64,000 nucleotides of DNA from Citrobacter youngae ATCC 29220 (GCF_000155975.1 NZ_GG730300.1:474159-538158); one strand, 5' to 3'. Positions 27,139-36,979 are shown, numbered from the stretch's first letter. Notes: generated by a model from the letters alone, not told the origin. Translations and numbers: made by a program.

Positions 27139-28329
27139 ATGAAAGACGCTATGAAGCTTGAAACGCATCTGGTCGTTGCCGGTCGCGACAAACGCTACAC
27201 CCAGGGAGCGGTGAATCCGGTGATCCAACGCGCCTCTTCGCTGGTATTCGATACCGTGAAGGACAAAAAATTTGCCACCGCCAACCGCGCGAACGGCGAG
27301 CTGTTTTATGGTCGTCGCGGAACCTACACCCACTTTGCTTTCCAGAAGGCCATGAGCGAGCTGGAAGGCGGCGTTGGCTGCGCGCTGTATCCGTGCGGCG
27401 CTGCGGCGGTGACCAATGCGATTCTGGCGTTTGTGCAAAGCGGCGATCACATTCTGATGACGGGCGCGGCCTACGAACCAACCCAGGATTTTTGCAATAA
27501 GATCCTGAGTAAATTTAATGTGGCAACAACGTATTACGATCCGCTGATTGGGGCTGGCATCGTCGATCTCCTGCGGCCGGAAACGAAGGTGGTGTTCCTC
27601 GAATCGCCGAGCTCTATCACGATGGAAGTTCAGGATGTACCGGGAATGGTGAAGGCTATTCGCGCGGTAAACCCGGAAATTGTCATTATGATCGACAACA
27701 CATGGGCGGCTGGCGTTCTCTTCAAAGCACTGGATTTCGGGGTGGATATTTCCATTCAGGCGGGCACCAAGTACACCATTGGTCATTCGGACGGCATGCT
27801 GGGAACGGCGGTGTCCAACGCTCGCTGTTGGGACCGTTTACGTGAGAACTCCTATCTGATGGGGCAAACGCTGGATGCCGACACGGCCTACAACGGTAGC
27901 CGTGGATTACGTACGCTGGCGGTACGTCTGAAACAGCATCAGGAGAGCAGCATTCACATTGCCCGCTGGCTGTCGGCAAGGCCGGAAGTGGCGCGGGTGA
28001 ATCATCCGGCATTGGCGGAATGCCCAGGCCATGAGTATTTTCAGCGTGACTTTACCGGAAGCTCAGGCCTGTTTTCATTTGTGCTGAAAAAGAGGCTGAC
28101 CGACGAGCAGATGGCGAATTTTCTTGATAACTTTTCGTTGTTTCATATGGCTTATTCGTGGGGGGGATTTGAGTCGCTCATTCTGGCGAATCAACCGGAA
28201 GAGCTGAACAGCATTCGCCCGGCCGGAGAGGTTGATTTCAGCGGCACGCTGGTCAGGGTGCATATTGGTCTGGAAGATGTTGACGACCTGATTGCCGATC
28301 TGGCAGCGGGATTGGCGCGCATCGCGTGA
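27139..28329 (+). CDS. Cystathionine beta-lyase-like PLP enzyme (MetC paralogue)
   Basis: A 396-residue Cys/Met-metabolism PLP enzyme. The PLP lysine is Lys211 in [13 protein letters not shown], Tyr112 stacks on the cofactor, Asp186 (IDNTW) binds the pyridine nitrogen, and YGRRGTYTH (57-65) is the neighbouring-subunit phosphate motif. Numbers are one higher than in E. coli MetC (Lys210, Tyr111, Asp185). It probably splits cystathionine or cystine to pyruvate, ammonia and a thiol. AGGAG stands 6 bases before the ATG. Being in an operon with a carrier under LysR control suggests catabolic use, unlike housekeeping metC. Confidence 0.9.
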   Translation: MKDAMKLETHLVVAGRDKRYTQGAVNPVIQRASSLVFDTVKDKKFATANRANGELFYGRRGTYTHFAFQKAMSELEGGVGCALYPCGAAAVTNAILAFVQSGDHILMTGAAYEPTQDFCNKILSKFNVATTYYDPLIGAGIVDLLRPETKVVFLESPSSITMEVQDVPGMVKAIRAVNPEIVIMIDNTWAAGVLFKALDFGVDISIQAGTKYTIGHSDGMLGTAVSNARCWDRLRENSYLMGQTLDADTAYNGSRGLRTLAVRLKQHQESSIHIARWLSARPEVARVNHPALAECPGHEYFQRDFTGSSGLFSFVLKKRLTDEQMANFLDNFSLFHMAYSWGGFESLILANQPEELNSIRPAGEVDFSGTLVRVHIGLEDVDDLIADLAAGLARIA

Positions 28330-28334
28330 GGTGA

Positions 28335-28425
28335 GGCGCTCGCCGCCGGATGGCGCTGACGCTTATCCGGCCTACCCGGTTACGTAGGTCGGATGAAGCG
28401 CCTGCCCGGCTTCGCTATGACGTTA
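28335..28425. repeat. REP/BIME element
   Basis: Two facing REP units: GCCGGATGGCGCTGACGC / TTATCCGGCCTAC and GTAGGTCGGATGAAGCGCC. Confidence 0.75.
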
Positions 28426-28568
28426 TATTCACAATCAAATTAACTCATAACTAGTCATTTAAGATCATATTTTATCAAAAGTAATCTTAATCACAATTTT
28501 TATCATCACTCCTGGGTAGCATAGTCACTGATTTTTTAGGGTTACTGGCACAGAGGGGATGATGAGTT

Positions 28569-29129
28569 ATGAAGCTAAAAGATTTATTCACGAGGACACC
28601 AACTGAACGCCGCCGTTATGGCATCGCCGTATTAGTCGGCATCGTTTCTGGCGTACTGTCTGCATTTGTTAAGTGGGGGGCCGAAGTTCCCCTTCCTCCC
28701 AGGACATTTTCTCTGGGAAGAGATGAGTTTAATCCCCCGTACCTTTTTCTCAGAGACTATTTGGGGATTGACCCTACGCAAACGGTCTATACCTTTTCGG
28801 AGCATGTGATTAATCCAGTTATGGTCACGCACATCATATTTTCATTAGTGTTTGCAGTGGGGTATTGTGTTGCAGCTGAAATCTTTCCCAAAGTTAAACT
28901 TTGGCAGGGGGTACTGGCAGGTTTAATCGTGACGGTAGCGGTTCATGGCATCTTCATTCCCGCGCTTCATCTTTCGCCGCCCTTGTCTCAGCTACCCTTT
29001 GATGAATATGCGTCGGAAATTATCGGGCATATTTTCTGGTTCTGGGTCATTGAAATGATTCGTCGCGACCTGCGTAATCGGATCACGCATGAACCCGATG
29101 CGGAAATTCCGTTATCTCTCGTCAGATAA
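28569..29129 (+). CDS. YagU-family (DUF1440) inner-membrane protein
   Basis: 186 residues, with GAGGGGATGATGAGTT upstream of the ATG. It shares with E. coli YagU the segments [23 protein letters not shown] (residues 32-46), [27 protein letters not shown] and the C-terminal [19 protein letters not shown] (split). About three to four membrane segments. It is shorter than YagU (204) because the loop before PPY is reduced. YagU has been linked to acid resistance in E. coli; that role is unproven here. It sits alone between a REP and a convergent terminator. Confidence 0.85.
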   Translation: MKLKDLFTRTPTERRRYGIAVLVGIVSGVLSAFVKWGAEVPLPPRTFSLGRDEFNPPYLFLRDYLGIDPTQTVYTFSEHVINPVMVTHIIFSLVFAVGYCVAAEIFPKVKLWQGVLAGLIVTVAVHGIFIPALHLSPPLSQLPFDEYASEIIGHIFWFWVIEMIRRDLRNRITHEPDAEIPLSLVR

Positions 29130-29152
29130 TTAAAAATAGATCCACTCGTATG

Positions 29153-29213
29153 GCGCGCCCCCGCCCGCGAAACGCCAATAGTGGTGTTCACGAACGGGGG
29201 CCGTTTATTGAAG
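29153..29213. terminator. Bidirectional terminator between the YagU-like gene and mdtM
   Basis: A GCGCCCCCG arm and a CGGGGGC arm enclose a structured loop between two convergent genes. TTTATT follows on the plus strand. Confidence 0.5.
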
Positions 29214-29214
29214 A

Positions 29215-30456
29215 TTAGCTCTCAGCGGCTAACGCGTTTGCTTCATGCTGACGTACACGCTTCAGTAAGCCTGCCAGCGTGAACACCACGGCAATACCTG
29301 CCACCACCGCCAGCAGATGAAACGAAATCCTGCCGCCGTTAAACCACAACCAACGGCCTATTTCGACAGAAACCGCCATCACCGTCAGGATCACCATATT
29401 CAACGACGCGGAAACCGTCCCTTTCGGTAACTTGTTGGAAAACAGCGTAAAGCGGAATAACGTCGGGAAGATCATTCCAATGCCAAACGCATACAGACTG
29501 GTCCCCAGCACTGACCACAACCAGACGTGCGGCCACAGTATGTTGCCCGCCATTAATACCGCCAGCCCGCTCAATTGAATGGGAGCCGCTCTCCAGATAA
29601 AACGTGGCCGGGTCGGATCCTTCACGAAGCGGACTACCACCATATTGGCGACGATCACCGCGCCAAATACCGGTGCCTGCGCCCAGGCAAACTGGGATGT
29701 GGTCATGCCGCCTGCATCAATCAGGATCACGGGAGAGACCGCCACCCAGCTCATCATCGGGATATAGCTCAACGATAGCGTGGCTGCGCCAAACAGGAAC
29801 ACCCGGTTGCGGAAAACGTCGCGGAAATCACGCACTACGCCGAGCGCGCTGAACGGCACCGCCCCGCGCTGGACGGTTTCTGGCATCGCTAACGCGAGTC
29901 CAGTCAGTGCGATAAGCCCCATGACGGCGATAATGGCAAACAGGAACTTCCAGTGTACAAAGTGCATCAGCGCGGCTCCGGAAAGCGGGCCGATAACCGG
30001 CGCCACCAGCACAATGGAGGTGATTATCGCCATCAGCTTAATGGCCTTTGTTTGCCCGAATGCCTCCTGCACCGTGACATAGCCGACGGTGGCAATAAAG
30101 CAGATGCTGGTGCCCTGAATAAAACGGGCAACCAGAAATTGCGTCATTGAGGTGGTGAACAATGTGGCTGTGCAGGCGAGCGTAAAAATTAGCGCCCCCG
30201 CAATCAGTACCGGTCGACGACCAATCCGGTCGGAAAGCGGTCCTAACAGCCACTGCAGCGCCATGCCGCCCGCCAGATAGAGGCTGACCGCCGCAGGCGC
30301 CAGGCTGACGTCGGCGTTGAAATCACGCACAACATTGATGATGCCGGGCTGGATCAGGTCCGTCGACAGATAGGCAGCGAAATCATATAAAATCAACGCA
30401 ATAGGGAAAAATAGCGTCGTAGCGCGTTGGGAGAAAAACGCGATAATCCGTTGCAT
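29215..30456 (-). CDS. mdtM: Multidrug/bile-salt efflux MFS transporter MdtM
   Basis: 413 residues from ATG 30456 ([26 protein letters not shown]); the frame is open to 30507 but the internal ATG is the family start. Twelve-TM drug:H+ antiporter of the MdfA/MdtM branch, with motif [13 protein letters not shown] (residues about 71-83) and motif [10 protein letters not shown]. The Asp in '[17 protein letters not shown]' (about 22 and 30) fits the charged TM1 residues needed for H+ coupling. E. coli MdtM exports chloramphenicol, quaternary ammonium compounds and bile salts. Position between yjiN and yjiR agrees with E. coli. Confidence 0.95.
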   Translation of the reverse strand: MQRIIAFFSQRATTLFFPIALILYDFAAYLSTDLIQPGIINVVRDFNADVSLAPAAVSLYLAGGMALQWLLGPLSDRIGRRPVLIAGALIFTLACTATLFTTSMTQFLVARFIQGTSICFIATVGYVTVQEAFGQTKAIKLMAIITSIVLVAPVIGPLSGAALMHFVHWKFLFAIIAVMGLIALTGLALAMPETVQRGAVPFSALGVVRDFRDVFRNRVFLFGAATLSLSYIPMMSWVAVSPVILIDAGGMTTSQFAWAQAPVFGAVIVANMVVVRFVKDPTRPRFIWRAAPIQLSGLAVLMAGNILWPHVWLWSVLGTSLYAFGIGMIFPTLFRFTLFSNKLPKGTVSASLNMVILTVMAVSVEIGRWLWFNGGRISFHLLAVVAGIAVVFTLAGLLKRVRQHEANALAAES

Positions 30457-30778
30457 AAAACAGCTCCTTGTCGGGAGAACACCCTCAACGGGAATAGCGA
30501 AATTCAATACCGTCTTTGAGACGTCAGGCCGATGACAGAATAAAAGCAGACTGCAAATGTACTGAATTTCATGTAATCAAAAACGCTGCCTGCGTGAAGC
30601 GCAAACAGGAGAAACGCTCACTAACGCAGGGTCAGAAAACGTAACGATTACAGGTAACAATCAGCACATCGCACCTCAGGAAGAGTGGGTTGAACGGAAA
30701 TTAGCCATCTGCAGTGTAATGCGGTTTTACTGTTTATTAAATGAGTTTATCGGGTTAATTCGTAGAAATTAAACGTAC
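30457..30778. other. Non-coding gap, nothing notable
   Basis: About 320 bases between mdtM and the LysE-family gene. I see no frame with a ribosome site and no clear regulatory palindrome; the mdtM promoter must lie at its left end. Confidence 0.5.
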
Positions 30779-31441
30779 TTAACAGAATGTGCCGCGCGTG
30801 AGGCTTTGCACCAGGCGTACTGCAATCAGGCTTCCAAAAACAATCAATACACCGCCAGCAATACGCTCGATCCATAAGATCCCTTTCGTTAGCCGCCGCT
30901 GGATCTGGGGCAGGCCGATGAACATCACGATCAGCAGATCCCACAACAGCACCACGCTGGTCATCCAGATCCCGCTCATGCTTTGTTGTAAAAGCGTTAC
31001 GGATGGGCCGAGCAGGGCGGTCATCAGCGCCAGATAAAACAGCGCATTTTTAGGGTTGAGCAATGACGAGGCGAGCCCCAGTAACAGCTGTTTGCCAAAC
31101 CCTGGGCAGGTGGCCTGGGTATTTTCCCCGGTCAGGGCTTGCGGGCGGCTGCGTATCAGCAGGCTGCCAATCCACAATAAATAGAGCGCGCCCAGCAGCT
31201 CAATCACCGTAAACAGCAGAGGAAGCTGGCGCAGGAGCCCCCAACCGACAATCGCCAGCAGGATATATAGCCCATTTCCGATGGCAATCCCCACACATAG
31301 CCCAACGCTGCCGCGCATCCGGTAACGTACGGCGTAACCGACCAGTAAAAAGAAGTCCGGACCGGGGCTGAGGAGTGCGACAAAATGCGCCAGCGCCAGC
31401 GCGGGAAAAGCAGACGGAAAAAGTACAGAAAGCAGTGACAT
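30779..31441 (-). CDS. LysE/RhtB-family amino acid exporter
   Basis: 220 residues from ATG 31441 (MSLLSVLFPSAFPALALAHF); ten upstream codons are less likely. The family signature ALLSPGPDFFLL (residues about 23-34) and a LLNPKNALFY motif are present, with six membrane segments. RhtB-type proteins export homoserine, threonine, leucine or similar amino acids; the substrate cannot be read here. It lies 48 bases after the AraC-family gene on the same strand, so the regulator probably drives it. Confidence 0.88.
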   Translation of the reverse strand: MSLLSVLFPSAFPALALAHFVALLSPGPDFFLLVGYAVRYRMRGSVGLCVGIAIGNGLYILLAIVGWGLLRQLPLLFTVIELLGALYLLWIGSLLIRSRPQALTGENTQATCPGFGKQLLLGLASSLLNPKNALFYLALMTALLGPSVTLLQQSMSGIWMTSVVLLWDLLIVMFIGLPQIQRRLTKGILWIERIAGGVLIVFGSLIAVRLVQSLTRGTFC

Positions 31442-31489
31442 AGTGACCTCAGAACAGGAATCAGCGATCACCCTACGCCTGGCAGAACG

Positions 31490-32305
31490 TTAATTATTGT
31501 CTGATATTGATCGCCCCAACGCGTATTGGCGCGGTGTGGCCGCCGTATAGCGAACAAAGGTGCGGTGGAAATGACTCTGGTCGGCAAACCCACTCTGGTA
31601 GCCGACATCGGCAATTTCGTCCCCGGCCCGCAGCCGTCTGCGGGCATAGTCAACCCTCAGGATGTTCAGGTAACTCCCTGGCGTCAGGCCGGTCTCCTGC
31701 TTAAAGGTCCGAATCAGCGTTTCTTTACGCATGCGGCACTCATACGCCAGAGCGTCCAGCGAAGGCGGCGCAATCAAACTGGACTGCAGCTGTTCACGCA
31801 GATACTGGCTGGTGGCGCTTAGGCTTTGCGCTTTTACCGATTGCAACGGCAGCGAGCGAATCAATGCCTGTGCGGCATCGGGTATCTGGGGTGTTTGGTT
31901 TCGCTGCATGAGCGCCACGAGGCGCAAATAGCGCTGGAATAAGTGCGGATCGCGGATAACGGGATGACGTGAGCAAAGCTGCTGGCTGCTGCTCAGTGCT
32001 GGCAGATGGGCCAGGCACCACCGGGTATCAAGGTAGAGCATATGATAACTGCGAAACAGCCCATTAACGGGGTTACAGCTGTGAGGCGCCAGTGGCGGGA
32101 TCACAATGAGATCGCCTGCGCTCAGGCGGTATTCTTTGCCATCGCACTGGCAGCACGTCTCCCCCTCAAGAATCGCCCCAACCGAGAGCTGAGAATGGTG
32201 ATGACGTTTATAGTCCAGCTGACTACGCCAGGTGCTGCGCAGCTCCAGCCAGGGAAACTGTTCATCACGCCAGAATGATTGCGGAATATCCCGGGTATGC
32301 GTCAC
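31490..32305 (-). CDS. AraC-family transcription regulator
   Basis: 271 residues from GTG 32305, chosen because GAGGA lies 6 bases upstream; the longer frame to 32410 starts in sequence without family features. The N-terminal cupin (HHHSQLSVGAILEG, then LSAGDLIVIPPLAPHSC) would bind ligand. The C-terminal double helix-turn-helix reads LDALAYECRMRKETLIRTFKQ and IADVGYQSGFADQSHFHRTF. It heads a unit with the LysE-type exporter and may sense the exported amino acid. Confidence 0.88.
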   Translation of the reverse strand: MTHTRDIPQSFWRDEQFPWLELRSTWRSQLDYKRHHHSQLSVGAILEGETCCQCDGKEYRLSAGDLIVIPPLAPHSCNPVNGLFRSYHMLYLDTRWCLAHLPALSSSQQLCSRHPVIRDPHLFQRYLRLVALMQRNQTPQIPDAAQALIRSLPLQSVKAQSLSATSQYLREQLQSSLIAPPSLDALAYECRMRKETLIRTFKQETGLTPGSYLNILRVDYARRRLRAGDEIADVGYQSGFADQSHFHRTFVRYTAATPRQYALGRSISDNN

Positions 32306-32535
32306 ATCGAGTCCTCGCTGAAAATGATGATTTGTTATAGCACAGGCAGTGTGACGAAAAAGTGGAAATGTACGCTGGCATCGCGATTCTGCGTGACGCG
32401 TTCCAGACAAATGCAGACGTTACAAAGGGACGTTTTTATCTCTGAAAGCGTCTCGCAAAGAGAGAAAGTTGCAGGTGAGGATGTGGCATAGCAGCGCTAC
32501 TGTCACGGCATCTTATTCCCAGGTGATGGATCGCC

Positions 32536-33486
32536 ATGAGTAAAGTAACGACTTCTACCCCGCATGACGCGGTCTTTAAAACGTTTTTACGTCACCCAGA
32601 GACCGCACGGGATTTTTTGCAAATACATCTTCCTGCCTCGTTACGCGAACTTTGCGATCTTCAGACGCTGAAACTCGAGTCAGATAGTTTCATTGAAGAG
32701 GATTTACGCGCGTATTATTCAGACGTACTTTGGTCGGTGAATACGACGGAAGGGGATGGCTATATTTATGTGGTGATTGAACACCAGAGTACACCGGATG
32801 CGCATATGGCATTTCGGTTGATGCGCTATGCCGTCGCGGCTATGCAGAAACATCTGGATGCCGGGCACCCGCAATTACCGCTGGTGGTGCCGATGCTGTT
32901 TTATCACGGCGCTAAAAGTCCGTACCCCTATTCTCTATGTTGGCTGGACGAGTTTGCCAGCCCGCAGCTGGCGCGTCAGGTGTATGCTGCGGCGTTTCCG
33001 TTGGTGGACATTACGGTTATTCCAGATGACGAAATTGTGCAGCATCGACGCATGGCGCTGCTGGAGTTAATTCAAAAACATATCCGTCAGCGCGATCTTA
33101 TGGGACTTATCGAACAAATTGTTTCCCTGCTACTTACTGGAGTGACTAATGACAGCCAGATAAAGACGCTGTTTAATTATATTTTGCAAACTGGCGATGC
33201 ACCTCGATTCAGTGAGTTTATTCGTGGAGTCGCTGAACGTTCACCGCAGCATAAGGAGCATTTGATGACGATCGCGGACAGATTGCATGAGGCAGGGCTA
33301 CAGAAAGGCAGGCTGGAAGGTCGACAAGAAGGTCGACAAGAAGGTCGGCAAGAAGGGCTTCTTGAAGGGCGGCGAGATGAGGCGCTCCGTATTGCCCGCA
33401 CCATGCTGAAAGACGGCATCGATATCAGCACGGTACAAAAAATTACCCGGCTTTCCGCAGAAGATATTCAGAGTTTAAGCCATTAG
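32536..33486 (+). CDS. rpnD: Rpn-family recombination-promoting nuclease
   Basis: 316 residues. The PF04754-type core has [20 protein letters not shown] (in split form, residues 9-28), the PD-(D/E)XK residues in YYSDVLW (about 60-66) and [10 protein letters not shown] (about 78-87), and [12 protein letters not shown]. The C terminus carries a short GRQEG repeat typical of Rpn proteins. Rpn enzymes are Ca-stimulated DNA nucleases that promote RecA-independent recombination. In E. coli K-12 the same slot (between mdtM and yjiR) holds yjiP/yjiQ (rpnD) in broken form; here the gene is intact. Confidence 0.88.
   Translation: MSKVTTSTPHDAVFKTFLRHPETARDFLQIHLPASLRELCDLQTLKLESDSFIEEDLRAYYSDVLWSVNTTEGDGYIYVVIEHQSTPDAHMAFRLMRYAVAAMQKHLDAGHPQLPLVVPMLFYHGAKSPYPYSLCWLDEFASPQLARQVYAAAFPLVDITVIPDDEIVQHRRMALLELIQKHIRQRDLMGLIEQIVSLLLTGVTNDSQIKTLFNYILQTGDAPRFSEFIRGVAERSPQHKEHLMTIADRLHEAGLQKGRLEGRQEGRQEGRQEGLLEGRRDEALRIARTMLKDGIDISTVQKITRLSAEDIQSLSH
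33319..33354 (+). repeat. Three tandem 12-bp units within rpnD
   Basis: GGTCGACAAGAA twice, then GGTCGGCAAGAA, encoding repeated G-R-Q-E. Unit length is a multiple of three, so copy changes would keep the frame. Confidence 0.9.
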
Positions 33487-33537
33487 ATCTACCAGCAATC
33501 ATGTGTACGTCAGCCTGGTCGTGGCGGATTTGCTGAT

Positions 33538-34950
33538 TTATTCTATCGCCGTTTTCACCGCCTCGCCGAGCTTCTGCATCACTTCCTGATGCTTCTCGTC
33601 TGGCGGCAACGCACAGTTAATGCGCACGCAGTTGCGATATTTACCGGATGCGGAGAACAGCGAGCCAGGCGCGACCTGGATTTTCAGGCGACAGAGCTGT
33701 TTGGCAACGCAGACCATATCGACCTGCTGCGGTAATTCCACCCATAGCATAAAGCCGCCTTTCGGCCGGGTAACGCAAATGTCGCAGGGAAAATATTCTC
33801 GTACCCAGCAGGTGTAGATTTCCATATTTCGCTGGTAGATCTGGCGCATACGCCGGATATGCCGATGATAATGGCCCTCGCGTACGAAGGCGGCTGCCGC
33901 CAGCTGCGTGGCAGGCACGCTGGTGCCGATAACGGCGTATTTCATATGCAGCAGTTTGTCATAATAGCGGCCTGGGATGACCCAACCCACGCGCAGTCCT
34001 GGGGCTACGGATTTGGTAAATGAACTGCAAAGTATTACACGACCGTCGCTGTCCCAGGAGTGGATGGTGCGCGGGCGGGGGTACTCCGTTGCCAGTTCGC
34101 CATACACATCGTCTTCAAAAATGACGATGTCGTGGCGTTGGGCGAGGGCGAGCACCGCACGTTTGCGCGCATCCGGCATAATAAATCCGAGCGGATTATT
34201 GCAGTTGGGAACCAGCAGGACCCCTTTGATCGGCCACTGATCCAGCGCCAGTTCCAGCGCTTCAATGCTGATCCCGGTATCCGGATCGGTTGGGATCTCA
34301 ATAACCTTGATCCCAAGGCCGCGCAGCAGCTGCATGGTGCCGTAATAGGCGGGAGACTCAACGGCGACAATGTCGCCAGGCTGACAGACCGTTAGGAGCG
34401 CCAGCGACATCCCGCTCTGACTGCCGCTGGTGATGACAATATCATCTGCGTCGACCACCGAACCGCCGTCCAGCATCAGGCGTGCAATCTGATTGCGTAA
34501 TTCACGGCAGCCGTAGATTTCATCGTAGCCCAGGACTGCGCGCAGATTATGCTGCGCCACGCGACTGAGTTCGCGCCACAGCGGCTTCAGGCTGGGTTGA
34601 TTGATATCGGGAACGCCGCTGCTGAAAGGTGTGATCGATCTATCCGCGTTGCCCTTCAGCATATCCAGCACCTGATCCCACTGGGTTATCTCGACCGGAC
34701 GCTGCACCGGGCGTGACATCGGCGGCACCGGCGGCTGCGCTTTTTGTGGCGCGACGAAATAACCGGAGCGCGGCTGCGGCGTGATCAGCTGTAGTTGTTC
34801 CAGCGTCTGATAGGCCTGCTGGACGGTACTGATGCTGACCCCATGCTCCTGACTCAGGCTGCGCACCGACGGCAGTTTTTCCCCGTGACGATACAGCCCT
34901 TGTTCTATACGTTCGGCCAGCAAATTAGCCAGATGTTGGTAACGCGTCAT
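33538..34950 (-). CDS. yjiR: MocR-type regulator YjiR (GntR helix-turn-helix plus aminotransferase fold)
   Basis: 470 residues. The N-terminal winged helix (LYRHGEKLPSVRSLSQEHGVSISTVQQAYQTLE at about 19-51, read in parts) is followed by a linker and a fold-type-I aminotransferase domain with the PLP lysine in SSFTKSVAPGLR, and NPLGF and EDDVYGEL motifs. MocR proteins sense PLP or an amino-acid adduct. E. coli yjiR is the counterpart, with the same divergent yjiS. Four related 9-bp repeats in the shared region suggest control of both genes. Confidence 0.94.
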   Translation of the reverse strand: MTRYQHLANLLAERIEQGLYRHGEKLPSVRSLSQEHGVSISTVQQAYQTLEQLQLITPQPRSGYFVAPQKAQPPVPPMSRPVQRPVEITQWDQVLDMLKGNADRSITPFSSGVPDINQPSLKPLWRELSRVAQHNLRAVLGYDEIYGCRELRNQIARLMLDGGSVVDADDIVITSGSQSGMSLALLTVCQPGDIVAVESPAYYGTMQLLRGLGIKVIEIPTDPDTGISIEALELALDQWPIKGVLLVPNCNNPLGFIMPDARKRAVLALAQRHDIVIFEDDVYGELATEYPRPRTIHSWDSDGRVILCSSFTKSVAPGLRVGWVIPGRYYDKLLHMKYAVIGTSVPATQLAAAAFVREGHYHRHIRRMRQIYQRNMEIYTCWVREYFPCDICVTRPKGGFMLWVELPQQVDMVCVAKQLCRLKIQVAPGSLFSASGKYRNCVRINCALPPDEKHQEVMQKLGEAVKTAIE

Positions 34951-34971
34951 GCTGTATCCCTCATGGGTGCC

Positions 34972-35072
34972 ATACAGATTAAAAAACCAGTACAGATTGA
35001 CGTGAAAAAAGCGATGCAGAACCCTTTTTAACCAATCTGTATGTTAAATAAAAGTACTTTGTGAGTCTGTAT
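34972..35072. promoter_or_regulatory. Four YjiR-type operator repeats between yjiR and yjiS
   Basis: ATACAGATT (34972-34980), GTACAGATT (34990-34998), AATCTGTAT (35034-35042) and AGTCTGTAT (35063-35071). Two point one way and two the other, spaced 18, then about 44 and 29 bases. Direct plus inverted repeats are the usual MocR binding layout. Confidence 0.6.
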
Positions 35073-35127
35073 TGTCCCGGGCCAGATCCGTGAAGATAAA
35101 GCCTCTGGCAAGGCGGGGAGGCAAGGT

Positions 35128-35292
35128 ATGGAATTTCATGAGAATAAAGCAAAACAGCCGTTTATTGGTTTCGTGCAGATCTGGCAGGCATACAAAGCGT
35201 GGCGGCTACGGGGGCAAACGCGGCGCGTATTGCAACAGATGAGCGACGAACGACTGCGTGACGTCGGGCTGCGACGCGATCAGGTGGAGTAA
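35128..35292 (+). CDS. yjiS: DUF1127 small protein YjiS
   Basis: 54 residues starting MEFHENKAKQPFIGFVQIW. The C-terminal DUF1127 motif TRRVLQQMSDERLRDVGLRR (residues 31-50) is plain. Ribosome site GGGAGG lies 8 bases before the ATG. Same length and divergent position to yjiR as in E. coli. Small arginine-rich DUF1127 proteins have been linked to RNA binding and phosphate or carbon metabolism in other bacteria; no role is known here. A strong terminator follows. Confidence 0.93.
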   Translation: MEFHENKAKQPFIGFVQIWQAYKAWRLRGQTRRVLQQMSDERLRDVGLRRDQVE

Positions 35293-35307
35293 TTATTTTC
35301 TATCGAC

Positions 35308-35340
35308 AGAGGCCGGGTGTTAGCGCATCCGGCCTCTTTT
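35308..35340 (+). terminator. Intrinsic terminator after yjiS
   Basis: AGAGGCCGG, 12-nt loop, CCGGCCTCT, then TTT. Confidence 0.85.
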
Positions 35341-35440
35341 ACATTCACGGTATTTATCAATTTATGCTTGTTGATAGTCTGTTTCTTGATACTTACTCTG
35401 ATAGGTATTATTTTCTTCTCAGCGATGAGGGGAAAGAAAC

Positions 35441-35905
35441 ATGACGGAAGATGAACGGTTTGCCCGCCGCCCGATGGGGATGCGCATGGCGATGGTGGTG
35501 CGCCAGTGGCGGGCCATTATTGATACTGCCATCACCGATACCGGCCTGACGCAGTCAAGCTGGACGGTGCTGATGCAGCTGCATCAACTGGGAGACAACG
35601 TTTCGGTCAGTGAACTGGCCCAGGTGCAGGGCATCGAACTGCCGCCGCTGATGCGTACCCTCACGCTACTGGAAAAGCAGGGCTATCTTCTGCGTTCCAT
35701 ATCGCCTTATGACAAACGCATCCGACTGCTGACGCTGACCGCGCAAGGCCGTACAAGACTGGAAGAACTTAACCGGGTGATTGAGATGTATCAACATCGT
35801 GTCACCTGCACCATTCCTGAAGCGGAGCTTGCCGCCTTCAGCGCGACGTTAAATCAAATCGCCTGCAATTTGCGGACAATCCGCGAAGAAGACAATCAAC
35901 ATTAA
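35441..35905 (+). CDS. MarR-family regulator of the adjacent efflux genes
   Basis: 154 residues with the MarR winged helix: TQSSWTVLMQLHQLGDNVSVSELA, LPPLMRTLTLLEKQGYLLR and the wing SPYDKRIRLLTLT (about 36-100). It resembles SlyA-type proteins found before EmrA-like operons. The stop is 6 bases before the next start, so it is the first gene of a three-gene operon and probably represses it, being released by a small aromatic compound. Confidence 0.9.
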   Translation: MTEDERFARRPMGMRMAMVVRQWRAIIDTAITDTGLTQSSWTVLMQLHQLGDNVSVSELAQVQGIELPPLMRTLTLLEKQGYLLRSISPYDKRIRLLTLTAQGRTRLEELNRVIEMYQHRVTCTIPEAELAAFSATLNQIACNLRTIREEDNQH

Positions 35906-35911
35906 AAAACT

Positions 35912-36979
35912 ATGATGACCCCAGAACAAAAATTTGCCCGTTGGGTAAGGGTGAGTATTGCCGCTTTCCTGGTGATATTCGCCTGGTTTATCGTTGCTGA
36001 TATCTGGATCCCGCTGACGCCGGACTCCACGGTGATGCGCGTGGTAACACCCGTTTCCTCACGCGTATCCGGCTACGTCTCGCAGGTGTATGTGCACAAC
36101 AATAGCCAGGTGAAGAAGGGCGATCTGCTGTACGAGCTGGATCCGACCCCGTTTATCAATAAGGTTGAGGCCGCGCAAATCGCCCTTGAGCAGGCGAAGC
36201 TGAGCAACCAGCAATTAGATGCGCAGATCGCCTCTGCGCGTGCCAACCTGCGCACCGCGCAATTCAACGCCCGTAACGATAAGACCACCTTTGACCGCTA
36301 TCAACGCCTGAGTGCCATGCAGAATGTGTCGCAATCCGATCTCGACAAGGTGCGCACCGCCTGGCAGACCAGCGAGCAGTCGGTGGCGGCGCTGAATGCC
36401 AGTATTCAGAACCTGCTGATCCAGCGCGGTGAGCGTGATGACAGCCGCAACGTGACGCTGCAAAAATACCGTAACGCGCTGGAAGAAGCGCAGTTGAACC
36501 TCGGCTGGACGAAGGTACATGCAGAGACCGACGGCACGGTGAGCAATCTCCAGCTTAGCCCCGGACTGTATGCAACCGCCGCCACCCCGCTGCTGGCGCT
36601 GGTCAGCCACCAGACCGATATTGTGGCCGACTTTCGCGAGAAAAGCCTGCGCCACACTCGCGTGGATACCGATGCCGCCGTGGTGTTCGACGCCATGCCG
36701 GGCAAGGTTTTCTCTGCCCGCGTTACCAGTAGTGATGCCGGTATTCTGGCGGGTCAGGAACAGGTTAACGGCCAGCTGTCGCAGCCGGAACAGTCCACCC
36801 GCTGGGTGCGCGATGCCCAGCGTATGCGCATTCATGTGGCGCTGAACGAATCGCTCGATGCGCCGTTACCGACCGGGGCGCGCGCCACGGTACAGCTGTA
36901 CAACAGCGAAGGAATGTTCGCCCGCACCTTTGCCGGGGCGCAGATCCACCTTGTTAGCTGGCTGCATTATGTCTATTAA
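35912..36979 (+). CDS. HlyD/EmrA-family membrane fusion protein
   Basis: 355 residues (a second ATG follows at 35915). One N-terminal membrane anchor (VSIAAFLVIFAWFIVADIW), then a biotinyl-lipoyl-like half VTPVSSRVSGYVSQVYVHNNSQVKKGDLLYELD (about 46-78, read in parts), a long coiled-coil hairpin (about 85-190) and the returning beta-barrel half (VHAETDGTVSNLQLSPG). Such proteins bridge an inner-membrane pump to an outer-membrane channel. Its partner is the overlapping DUF2955 gene, as in AaeA/AaeB-like pairs. Confidence 0.92.
   Translation: MMTPEQKFARWVRVSIAAFLVIFAWFIVADIWIPLTPDSTVMRVVTPVSSRVSGYVSQVYVHNNSQVKKGDLLYELDPTPFINKVEAAQIALEQAKLSNQQLDAQIASARANLRTAQFNARNDKTTFDRYQRLSAMQNVSQSDLDKVRTAWQTSEQSVAALNASIQNLLIQRGERDDSRNVTLQKYRNALEEAQLNLGWTKVHAETDGTVSNLQLSPGLYATAATPLLALVSHQTDIVADFREKSLRHTRVDTDAAVVFDAMPGKVFSARVTSSDAGILAGQEQVNGQLSQPEQSTRWVRDAQRMRIHVALNESLDAPLPTGARATVQLYNSEGMFARTFAGAQIHLVSWLHYVY

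Noticed and set aside
33319-33354. CRISPR-like array
   Set aside because: Units are 12 bp, contiguous and within a coding frame; no spacers.
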